A stretch of 64,000 bases of DNA from Bacillota bacterium (lineage in GTDB: Bacteria; Bacillota; Clostridia; Lachnospirales; Lachnospiraceae). Positions 7,500-15,625 of this stretch are shown piece by piece (within the stretch, counting starts at the first letter, position 1; every line of letters starts with the position of its first letter). The notes beneath the pieces are model-generated. The model did no database searches. It saw only the letters and a program-made list of their open reading frames with translations, and was not told the origin of the DNA. The stretch is from the NCBI GenBank assembly GCA_023436225.1, contig JAEZKA010000101.1:62001-126000 (forward strand), read 5' to 3'. The position numbers were made by a program, and so were the translations under genes.

Positions 7500-9023
7500 T
7501 CATTCTTTTGCTATAGAGGTCTTAAGTGCATTAATCAGGGTTATAGAAACATCATAATTCTCCTTACGGACAGCCAGTAGAAGACGAAATACAATTTTCG
7601 TAATCTCACCAAACTCCGGGGTCAACTGCTTCTTGATATAATATGCCAGCTCCTCTGCCTTATCCCAGCTTTCCATCTCAATACAGATCGAGAGCTTTTC
7701 CAGTGCAGAATTGATATTCTTATATATCTCTTCCTTTGAAAGAGTCTCTTCCTTAGGATTTCCGCCTGCCTCCTTGAGTAATTGGTCAATATAGCTTATA
7801 TAATTGATCTCCTGCTTAACCTTCCCCTCATAATTGTTATCGGCAGACCCTTTATAATTATCAATACCATCCGCGATCTTTTTACTATCATTTCCATAAC
7901 TTTCTTCCTGCTTCTGACTTGGCAGACTTAAGCGAACGGAGAAGGAAAATGTGCTTCCCTTACCTCTCTCACTATCAACACCGATTTTGCCCCCCATCGC
8001 TTCAACTAGCTTCTTGCAAATGGCAAGACCAAGTCCGGTACCTCCAAATCTTCTTGTTATCGAACCGTCAACCTGGCTAAACATCTGGAATAGCTTGTCC
8101 TTATCCTCTGAACTGATTCCGATACCGGTGTCTATCAAAATAAAGAAAAGATCTATTGATTGATGAGTCTGAGAAAGCTTAGCCACCTCCAGTGTAATGT
8201 GGCCAATGGTAGTAAATTTGATTGCATTTGAGATAAGGTTATTCAGTATCTGGGTCAATCGTAATTCATCACCGATCATACGATCCGGGATATCCTCTGC
8301 AATATATAACAACAGTTTCAGACCCTTTTCATTAATTCGTGGCTTGTTAACATTCACCACAGAATGAATTAAATCATGAAAGCTGAATTCTCTTTGCTCC
8401 AGAATCATCTTATCACTTGATAATTTTGCATAATCCAGAAAATCATTAATAATCGAGTCCATGTTATTACAGCAACGTTTAATCAGATGGATGTTCTCGA
8501 CCTGATTAGGTGTTAACTCGGTATCCAATAGATTATTGCTTAATCCCATTATTCCATTTACAGGAGTTCTGAGCTCATGTGTAATATTGGCATTAATCTC
8601 ATCACGGTTATGCTCTAAATCTTCAATCTCATCCTTTAATATCTTTATTTTATATAATGACTCTTTATAATCTGTAATATTTTTAGCTACACATAAGCCC
8701 ATGAAGGCTTTTCTCTCCTGATAAATCGTGATTTTCAACTCAACTGGAAAGCAGGTTTGATTCTTTCGGTAGGCAATTGATTCCTCTGGCTTCTCTAAGC
8801 AATCTACAAATTCAAGTGTATTATTCTCAAATTTCACAGTATTCTTAAAGATATCCTGTATCTTTAATTTCTTAATCTCCTCCTGATATCCCAGTTCCTT
8901 CATTGCCATAGCATTACAATCCGTAATACGGCCCTCTCGATTAAAAAAGAGCATAATATCCCTGGTGTTATCAACGATTAATTTATTTAGTTTCTTTTCA
9001 CTGATATAAGAAAAAAGACCCAT
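7500..9023 (-). CDS. PAS-domain sensor histidine kinase
   Basis: A 507-residue cytoplasmic kinase with no membrane segment. Residues 10-130 form a PAS domain (DIMLFFNREGRITDCNAMAM). A HisKA dimerization domain follows with phospho-His in ITHELRTPVNG, then a HATPase_c with LTQILNNLISNAIKFT (N box), LIDTGIGIS (G1), FSQVDGSITRRFGGTGLGLAICKKL (F and G2 boxes). The last 120 residues are acidic and helical, resembling an Hpt module but without an obvious phospho-His. GAGGAG lies five bases before the ATG. It heads a two-gene operon with the HD-GYP regulator. Confidence 0.88.
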   Translation of the reverse strand: MGLFSYISEKKLNKLIVDNTRDIMLFFNREGRITDCNAMAMKELGYQEEIKKLKIQDIFKNTVKFENNTLEFVDCLEKPEESIAYRKNQTCFPVELKITIYQERKAFMGLCVAKNITDYKESLYKIKILKDEIEDLEHNRDEINANITHELRTPVNGIMGLSNNLLDTELTPNQVENIHLIKRCCNNMDSIINDFLDYAKLSSDKMILEQREFSFHDLIHSVVNVNKPRINEKGLKLLLYIAEDIPDRMIGDELRLTQILNNLISNAIKFTTIGHITLEVAKLSQTHQSIDLFFILIDTGIGISSEDKDKLFQMFSQVDGSITRRFGGTGLGLAICKKLVEAMGGKIGVDSERGKGSTFSFSVRLSLPSQKQEESYGNDSKKIADGIDNYKGSADNNYEGKVKQEINYISYIDQLLKEAGGNPKEETLSKEEIYKNINSALEKLSICIEMESWDKAEELAYYIKKQLTPEFGEITKIVFRLLLAVRKENYDVSITLINALKTSIAKE

Positions 9024-9117
9024 GCTATCTCCTCATTCCCAATTATCATATCTTATCCTATCGCTAAAAAATCGAGGATTGTAATCACTAACTTCGATGT
9101 GTAAGTAAGCAATCGTG

Positions 9118-9157
9118 CTATGCGAGTGCCCTTCTCGCTATGCGAGTGCCCTTCTCG
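9118..9157. repeat. 20-base tandem duplication
   Basis: Two adjacent identical copies of CTATGCGAGTGCCCTTCTCG. Each contains the short inverted repeat GCGAG/CTCGC, so each can fold into a small hairpin. It lies in the 320-base gap between the divergent kinase and XRE regulator genes. Confidence 0.85.
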
Positions 9158-9259
9158 CATTACTCATTACACTTTGAATTATGGACAATAAGCAATTCAT
9201 AATATTGCAATTGATAAATCAAATCCAGTAAATGCGATATGCAATCTTTCGTATTGTAG

Positions 9260-9289
9260 TTGACATCAATATTTTTCTGGATATATAAT
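9260..9289 (+). promoter_or_regulatory. Sigma-A-type promoter of the XRE regulator
   Basis: Consensus TTGACA at 9260-9265 and TATAAT at 9284-9289 with an 18-base spacer, about 50 bases upstream of the XRE start codon. Confidence 0.75.
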
Positions 9290-9343
9290 AATTTTAGAAA
9301 AATATACACAAATCGTATAGTTTTAATACAGGAGGATTGCCAA

Positions 9344-9679
9344 ATGAATTTTAATGCACGTCTCAAACAATTAAGGCAGAAAAACAAACTCACTCAGGGT
9401 GAATTGGCCAATATTCTCGGGTTGAAACCGACTGCAATATCTAATTACGAGTCAGAGAGAAACGAGCCTTCCTTCGATAAATTGATTGCCCTTTCAAAAT
9501 ATTTTGACGTATCCTGCGATTATTTATTAGGTGTAACTGACTCTTATTTACCGGTTGGCGGAGAAGTCTTGGATAAGGATATTGTTGAATTATTCGATTT
9601 ATATCAGCAATTATCTCCGGAAAGCGTTATCGATATTAAGAACTATGCGAAGTATCTGATCTATAAGCAGGAGCATTAA
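9344..9679 (+). CDS. XRE-family transcriptional regulator
   Basis: A 111-residue Cro/C1-type DNA-binding protein. The helix-turn-helix occupies residues 5-60 (RLKQLRQKNKLTQGELANIL, then AISNYESERNEPSFDKLI), followed by the typical SKYFDVSCDYLLG. A short acidic C-terminal region (residues 65-111) ends KNYAKYLIYKQEH and may dimerize. I set the start at the ATG with AGGAGG eight bases upstream; an in-frame ATG at 9260 lies on top of the -35 box and cannot be used from this promoter. The target is unknown; it is divergent from the PAS kinase. Confidence 0.88.
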   Translation: MNFNARLKQLRQKNKLTQGELANILGLKPTAISNYESERNEPSFDKLIALSKYFDVSCDYLLGVTDSYLPVGGEVLDKDIVELFDLYQQLSPESVIDIKNYAKYLIYKQEH

Positions 9680-9835
9680 CACCGGTACCTTTCTATATAA
9701 TATATTCAAAAGGAAAACATCCATAATTGGATCCCAGCAATTAGCCTCACCATACAACTTAAGATCCATCTAGATAGGGTATATTACAATCCGCCCCATC
9801 AATAGGAACTGGTGTAATTTTATAGATACCCCTAC

Positions 9836-9877
9836 AAAAAAGCTCCTCTTCACAGTAGTAACTGTAACAAGAGGAGC
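9836..9877 (-). terminator. Terminator of the SEC-C gene
   Basis: GCTCCTCTT and its complement enclose 18 bases, followed on the minus strand by six T. The stretch 9680-9835 before it, between convergent genes, shows nothing else. Confidence 0.85.
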
Positions 9878-9909
9878 ATCTTTAGTCGTGCTTGTATCTC
9901 ACAGATTGG

Positions 9910-10416
9910 TTATGCATTAGCTCCGCAGCATTTTTTATACTTTTTACCACTTCCGCAAGGACAAGGATCGTTTCTTCCTATTTTCTTGTCCTTAACAACC
10001 GTACCGGATTGCTTCTGCTCACGATATAATTCTTTTCTGCGCTCCGGTGTAAGAAGCGCATCCCACTCCTCCAGCTCGTAAAGCCATTCGGCATGGGCAC
10101 CTACCATATTATAATATAACTTCTCTTTGTCAAAGGTTAAGCAAACCTTGGTCTCCTCATCCATCTCTTCGATTGGATTCGGGTTAACCAAGCTGTCATT
10201 AATACCATCCAAAAAGCCAACAAAGTATTTTAATTCTGTATTAAATTCCTTCGCTAACTCAGCAACGGATCCTTCCCATACTTTATCAGCATCCGCAAGC
10301 AATACTTTATAGATATCCTTCTCAATATTGAAATAATTAGCCCAGAACATCTGGCCGGTTTGATTATTCATGTCGTTGGCATATGCATAATCTCTCCACT
10401 CTTGTAATAAACTCAT
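9910..10416 (-). CDS. SEC-C metal-binding motif protein
   Basis: About 168 residues. The C-terminal 20 residues are a textbook SEC-C zinc motif, GRNDPCPCGSGKKYKKCC, as at the end of SecA. The preceding region is an acidic helical domain (residues 1-110) similar to Firmicutes proteins annotated only as SEC-C domain proteins, with no catalytic motif. I start at the second ATG (10416) because GAAAGG sits at the right distance from it and overlaps the first ATG (10425). The motif suggests binding to ribosomes or SecB-like partners, but that is only by analogy. Confidence 0.8.
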   Translation of the reverse strand: MSLLQEWRDYAYANDMNNQTGQMFWANYFNIEKDIYKVLLADADKVWEGSVAELAKEFNTELKYFVGFLDGINDSLVNPNPIEEMDEETKVCLTFDKEKLYYNMVGAHAEWLYELEEWDALLTPERRKELYREQKQSGTVVKDKKIGRNDPCPCGSGKKYKKCCGANA

Positions 10417-10810
10417 TGTTTCCATCCTTTCACGTGCTTAATAACGTTTATACTGTAGCAAGATTAGCTTACCATTCTTAGATCGATAGAACGCACGCTT
10501 CGCGAATTTTCTATTGTCATGAATTAGTTAGTGCAAAGTGTATTCTAAGGACACTTTAAGACTGCAAGTATAAACCGCAAAGTTTGAATTATTTATCATA
10601 ATTCACAGTACTTTCGTTACGATTATACCAGACTATATATAAATTTCCAATATGAAATAATTTTTTATTTAATGTATAAATAATCTAATTGTGTATCATA
10701 ATAGTAATATCCTAATAAGGAACAAGGTTCCGTTGTAAGGATGTAAATGCGTATGCTCTTTCATGATTGGATTCCCCCTCCAATTATGATTACCAAAGAG
10801 AAGTTAAATA

Positions 10811-10905
10811 CTTATCCTCCCCTTTTTAATGAAAGACCTGTCACAATGGCGTGGCAGGTCTTTCATTTCCTCTGGAAGTCACTGTTTTCAACGCTTTCAG
10901 AGATC
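10811..10905 (+). repeat. Intergenic repeat copy A (hairpin part)
   Basis: Starts with CTTATCCTCCCCTTTTTAAT, then a 14-base stem (10831-10844 with 10851-10864) around AATGGC, and about 40 bases related to 21147-21190. It closely matches the copy at 21094-21190. It is the only recognisable feature in the gene-free stretch 10417-10947, and lies 80 bases left of the defence island. Confidence 0.8.
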
Positions 10906-10947
10906 TTCTATTTTTTAACATTTTTTATTTTTTACCCCAAAACAAGT

Positions 10948-10970
10948 CTATACGCAAATTATACGCAACT
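10948..10970. repeat. Left boundary direct repeat of the defence island
   Basis: CTATACGCAA followed by ATTATACGCAACT. The same pair of TATACGCAA elements recurs at 19470-19493 in the same orientation, differing by a one-base spacing change. All genes between are accessory, so I read the pair as attL/attR or a recombination scar. The motif also occurs in the intergenic repeat family near 20974, 33252 and 34178. Confidence 0.6.
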
Positions 10971-11020
10971 TATAACTTTAATAATTATGAAGATGATAAA
11001 TGAGAAGATTCATTGATCAT

Positions 11021-12016
11021 TTAAATATAGTTGTAGTAATCGTTTTTTGCTATTTCCCAATTGATAGCCTCATCAATAGTCTCTGTATATTGGAATTTAT
11101 CTATATCAGAATAGTAAGTAGACTCTAAAGAAGCTATTTTTATACCACTAATTTTAGATATAATAGCCGGATTAGCCATTCGTTCAACCATAAATTTTAT
11201 TGTACTTTTCATTATAGGTTCTAATTCATATGAATCTTTTGACTTATCAATGTCCAAAATACAATATTCTTTTAGAAATGTACAGAACCATTGATTCAAT
11301 GCCGTATTTGTAAAATTACCTTTATATATATAATGCAATACTTTATCGTTTTTCTGAGGGTTGCTACCACATATTTCCCTGGATATATTTACAGCATTTA
11401 TTATGTTGTTTCTTAATCCACTAGGTATGCGAATAGTCGTTTTATTGATTATAACTGCTCTATAATCTTCTGAAAAATCCGAAAATTTCATATTACAGAT
11501 TACAGATTTTTTCGCTGGAGCTATCAATGTAAGTTTTATAAATAATCTTAATACCTGTCTTTGATGATATCTTTCCGTTTCTCTTTTCCTTTTTAATTGT
11601 TCTATGTTTTTATCTAAATCAGCATCTAACTTATCAAGTATTTCTTTAATAGTATCGGACGAGAAAATTTTTCTTTCGCTTCCTTCCTCCAAATCACAGT
11701 AATCAAATAATTCATTTTTATAACTCTCATAATTGATTTGGATAAAAATATCACCTGCTTTACCATTCTCACTGAGAAAATCATAAAAGCTTTTTATAGA
11801 TTCTAAATGCGACTCCATAGATGCACGATAATTTATTTTTCCAATATCAGAATAATATCTAACACAGTTCTTAACATCATTTAAACTGATTTTTGTAGGT
11901 ACGTTTAGTTTGTCAACACGTCGTAAATATTCAATAAACTTGTTTACATGATTTTCATATTTAACTCCAAAACTACTGTAATAATCATCTCTAAATTGCT
12001 CCATTATTGATTTCAT
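11021..12016 (-). CDS. Catalytically degenerate tyrosine-recombinase-fold protein in the CBASS operon
   Basis: About 331 residues with no confident family. The N-terminal 90 residues resemble a core-binding SAM-like domain of tyrosine recombinases (YENHVNKFIEYL ... YRASMESHLESIKSFYDFLSENG). The second half resembles the catalytic fold, but the key residues are gone: the TGxR position reads IAPAKKSV, the HxxR position reads STIKFMVE, and LGH reads SGI, while TYYSDI retains tyrosines. I infer DNA binding without strand cleavage. The ATG at 12016 (AAGGAG seven bases upstream) makes it overlap cap15 by 26 bases, implying translational coupling, so it is probably a working part of this CBASS locus rather than a passenger. 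Confidence 0.6.
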   Translation of the reverse strand: MKSIMEQFRDDYYSSFGVKYENHVNKFIEYLRRVDKLNVPTKISLNDVKNCVRYYSDIGKINYRASMESHLESIKSFYDFLSENGKAGDIFIQINYESYKNELFDYCDLEEGSERKIFSSDTIKEILDKLDADLDKNIEQLKRKRETERYHQRQVLRLFIKLTLIAPAKKSVICNMKFSDFSEDYRAVIINKTTIRIPSGLRNNIINAVNISREICGSNPQKNDKVLHYIYKGNFTNTALNQWFCTFLKEYCILDIDKSKDSYELEPIMKSTIKFMVERMANPAIISKISGIKIASLESTYYSDIDKFQYTETIDEAINWEIAKNDYYNYI

Positions 12017-12602
12017 TATTATTCTCCTTGCCAAATTTAGTTATATTATTACTGTTGGGGTAAAACAGCATATCACCTGTTGTCTTTCTATCTGAAAAAT
12101 ACTGTCCATTCAGTATGTTAGGATTATCTATACATAGAATAGCTGTTCCATAATGAATTTCACTTCTATCTCTAAAGGATGCTTTAGGAGTATTTAAATA
12201 ACAATATGTTAATTGTTTTTCTCCCAATATATCATCAATTGAGGATGAAATAGACTTACTCTTGCTTTCACCGCTTACAAGTGTAACATGGACGGATAAC
12301 AGAGTTTGTCTAATCTCTAAATTAGCTTCTCTGATTATACCGTCATAAGTAGATTCAATTGTTCCTTTATAATGCTTTTTCAGTACTGGTGTGTCTTCTA
12401 AAGGATTATACTTCCATAACCATCTCTCATAACAACTAATAATAATAGCTGTTACTCCAATGGCTTCCCCTGCATAGCCATATATATCATAAGCAGAAAA
12501 ACCCTCTATTAAAGTTCCCCAAGATACTAAGCAACGAATGATAAAAAGAATAATAACTACCCACACAGTCTTGTTTATTAATTTTGTATATTGGTCTTTC
12601 AT
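11991..12602 (-). CDS. cap15: Cap15-like CBASS effector (2TM beta-barrel, S-2TMbeta)
   Basis: A 203-residue protein with two N-terminal membrane helices (about residues 11-28 and 43-58) and a beta-rich C-terminal domain. The signature region ILNGQYFSDRKTTGDMLF near residues 165-182 fits the SMODS-associated 2TM beta-strand effector family. Characterised Cap15 proteins have a beta-barrel that binds a cyclic nucleotide and then oligomerises in the inner membrane, disrupting it and killing the infected cell. It is encoded 12 bases downstream of a CD-NTase, which is the decisive context. GAGGAG precedes the ATG. Confidence 0.82.
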   Translation of the reverse strand: MKDQYTKLINKTVWVVIILFIIRCLVSWGTLIEGFSAYDIYGYAGEAIGVTAIIISCYERWLWKYNPLEDTPVLKKHYKGTIESTYDGIIREANLEIRQTLLSVHVTLVSGESKSKSISSSIDDILGEKQLTYCYLNTPKASFRDRSEIHYGTAILCIDNPNILNGQYFSDRKTTGDMLFYPNSNNITKFGKENNNEINNGAI

Positions 12603-12614
12603 ATTCTAGCTCCT

Positions 12615-13589
12615 CTATATATCATATTCATAAAAGCTTTTTAAACTATCTATAAATGCCTTATAATTATTTTCATCATTAGTTGTCTGGCATAGTGGCT
12701 TAATATCGTTTGCTTCTTTATATACACCAATTAAACTCTTATTGTTGTATAAATAATCTACTATTTCACCAAATTCAAAACGGTATATAGAATATTTTGT
12801 AAATATTGTGTCTGGTATATTCCAAAGAAGTGATTCCAATCCAAATGAAGATACATTATTTGCAGTCGTATAACCTGCATCAGCCATCATATATCTCATT
12901 TTTTTAATAATCCTAACCATTTTTTTGTAGTAACGATTCGTATCGTTATTTTTCTTCTTTCCATTAGCTATATGTTGTTCTGGATAGTTAATTATTCTAT
13001 AACCATTATCAGGAATAATTACAATGCCACCAATATAATTATCGGAATCATTACGATAGTCACCTCTATAATCACGATATCTTCGACAAGGAACTGTATC
13101 AGCATCTTTACGATATGTATTACCATGAACTTTAATTGACTTATTCCTACGCTCAACATCTATTCCAAATTTCTTTTTTAGACATTCCTCTACTTCATCT
13201 TTAAAAGATTTTGTAGTAGCTGCTGCCGTTATAAACCCATAATTCGAGTCGGATTGCGGATATGCATTTGTTGATGGTCTATACTCTGTTGTAAATACTT
13301 CTTCTTGAACAACTGCGATGTCTACATCACTTTGTGTTCTAACATTTGTATTATTTGCATATGATCCTTGAATAAACAACTTAACTCTTCGAGATCCTAT
13401 AAGACTTCTCATCTCCAGCGAATATGCGTATGTATCTTCATAAAGCCTGGTTATTACCTTATTATCATCTGTAAATCCAAGTTCTTTTAATGAATCCCTC
13501 ACCATACCTATTACGTTAAGACACTTCTGATTTTCTGTTTCACTCAACGGTGCAGCATATGTTTTTAATTGTTCTTCCGTAAACTTCAT
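12615..13589 (-). CDS. CBASS cyclic nucleotide synthase (CD-NTase)
   Basis: A 324-residue SMODS-type nucleotidyltransferase that on phage infection would make a cyclic oligonucleotide signal. The active site is intact: IQGSY with GS at 75-76, SDVDIAVV with metal ligands Asp88 and Asp90, and a third acidic position in KDADTVPC (about Asp164). Conserved C-terminal core helices follow (YYKKMVRIIKKMRYMM, SFGLESLLWNIPD). The clade and product cannot be assigned by eye. It heads the operon CD-NTase, cap15, recombinase-like. No Cap2/Cap3 or HORMA/TRIP13 genes are present, so this is a type I CBASS. Confidence 0.9.
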   Translation of the reverse strand: MKFTEEQLKTYAAPLSETENQKCLNVIGMVRDSLKELGFTDDNKVITRLYEDTYAYSLEMRSLIGSRRVKLFIQGSYANNTNVRTQSDVDIAVVQEEVFTTEYRPSTNAYPQSDSNYGFITAAATTKSFKDEVEECLKKKFGIDVERRNKSIKVHGNTYRKDADTVPCRRYRDYRGDYRNDSDNYIGGIVIIPDNGYRIINYPEQHIANGKKKNNDTNRYYKKMVRIIKKMRYMMADAGYTTANNVSSFGLESLLWNIPDTIFTKYSIYRFEFGEIVDYLYNNKSLIGVYKEANDIKPLCQTTNDENNYKAFIDSLKSFYEYDI

Positions 13590-13651
13590 TACAATTCCCC
13601 CTCCCTATTAATAAATAAAAGTTTCCTACAAAATACCTATTTTTCTATTTT

Positions 13652-13657
13652 ATTATA
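13652..13657 (-). promoter_or_regulatory. Probable -10 box of the CBASS operon
   Basis: TATAAT on the minus strand, about 60 bases upstream of the CD-NTase start. No convincing -35 box is visible at the right distance, so activity may be weak or activator-dependent. Confidence 0.4.
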
Positions 13658-13713
13658 CCCTAGTCTTTACCATTTTTCTAGATATTTCTAATCTTTTCTA
13701 ATTTGTTTTTACT

Positions 13714-13747
13714 AAAAAAGCAGCTATCCCAACCAGAATAACTGCTC
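13714..13747 (-). terminator. Terminator of the integrase transcript
   Basis: AGCAGTTAT and a complement with one G-T pair enclose 10 bases, followed on the minus strand by TTTTTT. It separates the integrase from the CBASS operon, which must therefore have its own promoter. Confidence 0.75.
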
Positions 13748-13756
13748 TTAATATTA

Positions 13757-14749
13757 TCAAAACAAGTTTGCAATCTTCTTCATTTCCTCAACTTTAAATT
13801 CATCTTCGGTATGAACATAGAGATCCATAGTCTGTGATAACTTACTATGTCCAAGCAACTTTTGAAGTACTTTTGGTTGCATACCATTTTCAATACATCT
13901 GGTAGCAAAAGTATGTCTACACGTATGAGGTGTTATATGCACAAATTCATACCCATCCTTACGTATTTTATCAATTATAAGATTAGTCTGAACTTTTAAA
14001 CGATCTCTATTCATAGGATAACCAGTATCCGAAGGAAAGACCAGTTGCTCCATTCCTTCTTTCTCCTTCCACATATCTCCATGTATCATTCTTCTTTCCA
14101 ATTGCTCTTTTTTATGCTTTTTCAACACATCATATACATTATCTAACATCGGAATTTTACGAACGCTGGATTTTGTCTTAGTAGCGCCTAACACATATTC
14201 TTTATTCAAATATAATAGGCTCCGATTCACATAAATCCAACGTTTTTCAAAATCGATACGATCCCAGGTCAGTCCCCGAAGCTCGCCCGACCTCATTCCG
14301 GTGTAAAGTGCTACATATAACAACGGATATATCCATGAATCTTTTGCATATTCCAAGAATAATTTTTGCTCATCCCTTGACATAACCCTTATTTCCTTAT
14401 TATCATCCTTCTTAAACTCAGGGCATGCCATTTCTACAGGGTTGTCAGAAATGAGTTTATTCATAGTAGCTCTTTTAAACATTCCAGATAGAACTGTTGC
14501 AGTGATATCAATGGTACTATCAGAGTAGTTTTTTCGCTTAAGATCATTATAGATCCTCTGAATGTGCTCACCTTGTACAGCCTGTAACTGCATTCTACCA
14601 ATGCATTGCTTGATGTATAGTCGATATGCATCAGAGTAGACTAATTTACTTCCCTCCTTCACTTGAAGCTCTTTATACTCCTTTAACCATACGTTGAACC
14701 ACTGATCAACTGTAGTATTATTACGCTTAGTAAAAATTCCATGTCTCAA
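13757..14749 (-). CDS. Tyrosine integrase, N-terminal arm domain missing
   Basis: A Tn916/phage-type tyrosine recombinase. The core-binding domain (TTVDQWFNVWLKEY) and catalytic domain are complete: Arg in YTGMRSGELRG (about 153), Lys in KTKSSVRKIP, HTCRHTFATR, LGHSKLSQTMDLYVH with the nucleophilic Tyr. Typical relatives have about 55 more N-terminal residues binding arm-type sites. Here the frame stays open upstream (reading SFEIKLEDIRYELRHGIF, the usual junction) but meets a stop at about 14809 without an ATG; only TTG at 14749 is available. It is probably a 5'-truncated relic, or makes a short protein that cannot bind arm sites. Confidence 0.8.
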   Translation of the reverse strand: MRHGIFTKRNNTTVDQWFNVWLKEYKELQVKEGSKLVYSDAYRLYIKQCIGRMQLQAVQGEHIQRIYNDLKRKNYSDSTIDITATVLSGMFKRATMNKLISDNPVEMACPEFKKDDNKEIRVMSRDEQKLFLEYAKDSWIYPLLYVALYTGMRSGELRGLTWDRIDFEKRWIYVNRSLLYLNKEYVLGATKTKSSVRKIPMLDNVYDVLKKHKKEQLERRMIHGDMWKEKEGMEQLVFPSDTGYPMNRDRLKVQTNLIIDKIRKDGYEFVHITPHTCRHTFATRCIENGMQPKVLQKLLGHSKLSQTMDLYVHTEDEFKVEEMKKIANLF

Positions 14750-15046
14750 TTCATATCTAATGTCTTCTAATTTAATTTCAAATGAATTTCTTATTATAAC
14801 AACGATCTAAGACAGTATCCAATACAAATGAATTGTAACCGACAGATAAAGTACAGATGTTTTGACAAATCAGGATTATATTATGACATATCAAAGATAG
14901 CCTGATCGACAGACATATCTTTTAAAAATGTAAAAATCAGAAATTAAAACCGTAATTCCGTAATTCATTGTAAAAGCTCCAATAAAAATGTTGAATCCTA
15001 GAAGAATGTGTAATAGCCTATCTTTATTAAAAAATGGAGGATACTC

Positions 15047-15601
15047 TTAATGGATTTTATTATTATGTAACCTATCAACTTCATAATCCCAGTCGATAAT
15101 AGAATAATTAAAGAAGTCAAACTTGTCTTGGTTTGCTTCATAATAACCTCTGGTAGTAGCACTTATAATTAAGCACAAGCGCCGAACATTTACACGATAT
15201 GCCTTTTTACCTCCTCCATAGATGCCAGCTGCATCACCATAAATGTCAAATGGTTTTTTTGTTTCTATGATAAGTTCAAAGCAATCAATTTTATTGTTAT
15301 TATCTTTTATTCTATCAGCTTCAATATTGGGATTTCCCTGATGTAATAAGGAGTTTCGTAAGCTATATACTACTTCTCCACTTAAATAAGGTAATGATAT
15401 GTTCTGGCTCTCTTCACAAGGGCACTGTTCATATTTACCAATATGTTCATCATACCAATCTATATACCGCTTTGTAGTCTTTTTTTGGGGATATTCAGCC
15501 TTACCGCATATATCTGGAAATGTAAGTACTAATGCTAATGCAGAGTAATAACACTCTGCATCTAATGCTTTATTAACATCATCAATCAAACGCAACATCA
15601 T
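15047..15601 (-). CDS. HEPN-like protein, last gene of the Qat-like operon
   Basis: A 184-residue protein resembling a widespread hypothetical family beginning YYSALALVLTFPDICGKAEYP. It contains YSLRNSLLHQGNP, an R-x4-H motif (Arg82, His87) of the kind that forms the RNase active site of HEPN proteins, within a predicted helix. The rest has no recognised motif. If active it would be a toxin-like RNase triggered by the rest of the operon; it could also be a non-catalytic HEPN partner. It starts 24 bases after the PLD gene with GGAGG upstream, so it is almost certainly cotranscribed with it. Confidence 0.55.
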   Translation of the reverse strand: MMLRLIDDVNKALDAECYYSALALVLTFPDICGKAEYPQKKTTKRYIDWYDEHIGKYEQCPCEESQNISLPYLSGEVVYSLRNSLLHQGNPNIEADRIKDNNNKIDCFELIIETKKPFDIYGDAAGIYGGGKKAYRVNVRRLCLIISATTRGYYEANQDKFDFFNYSIIDWDYEVDRLHNNKIH

Positions 15602-15625
15602 ATATACTATGCCTCCATATTCTAC

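Noticed and set aside
11021..12016. Active integrase for the island
   Set aside because: All catalytic positions that I can align are replaced; it cannot be an ordinary tyrosine recombinase.
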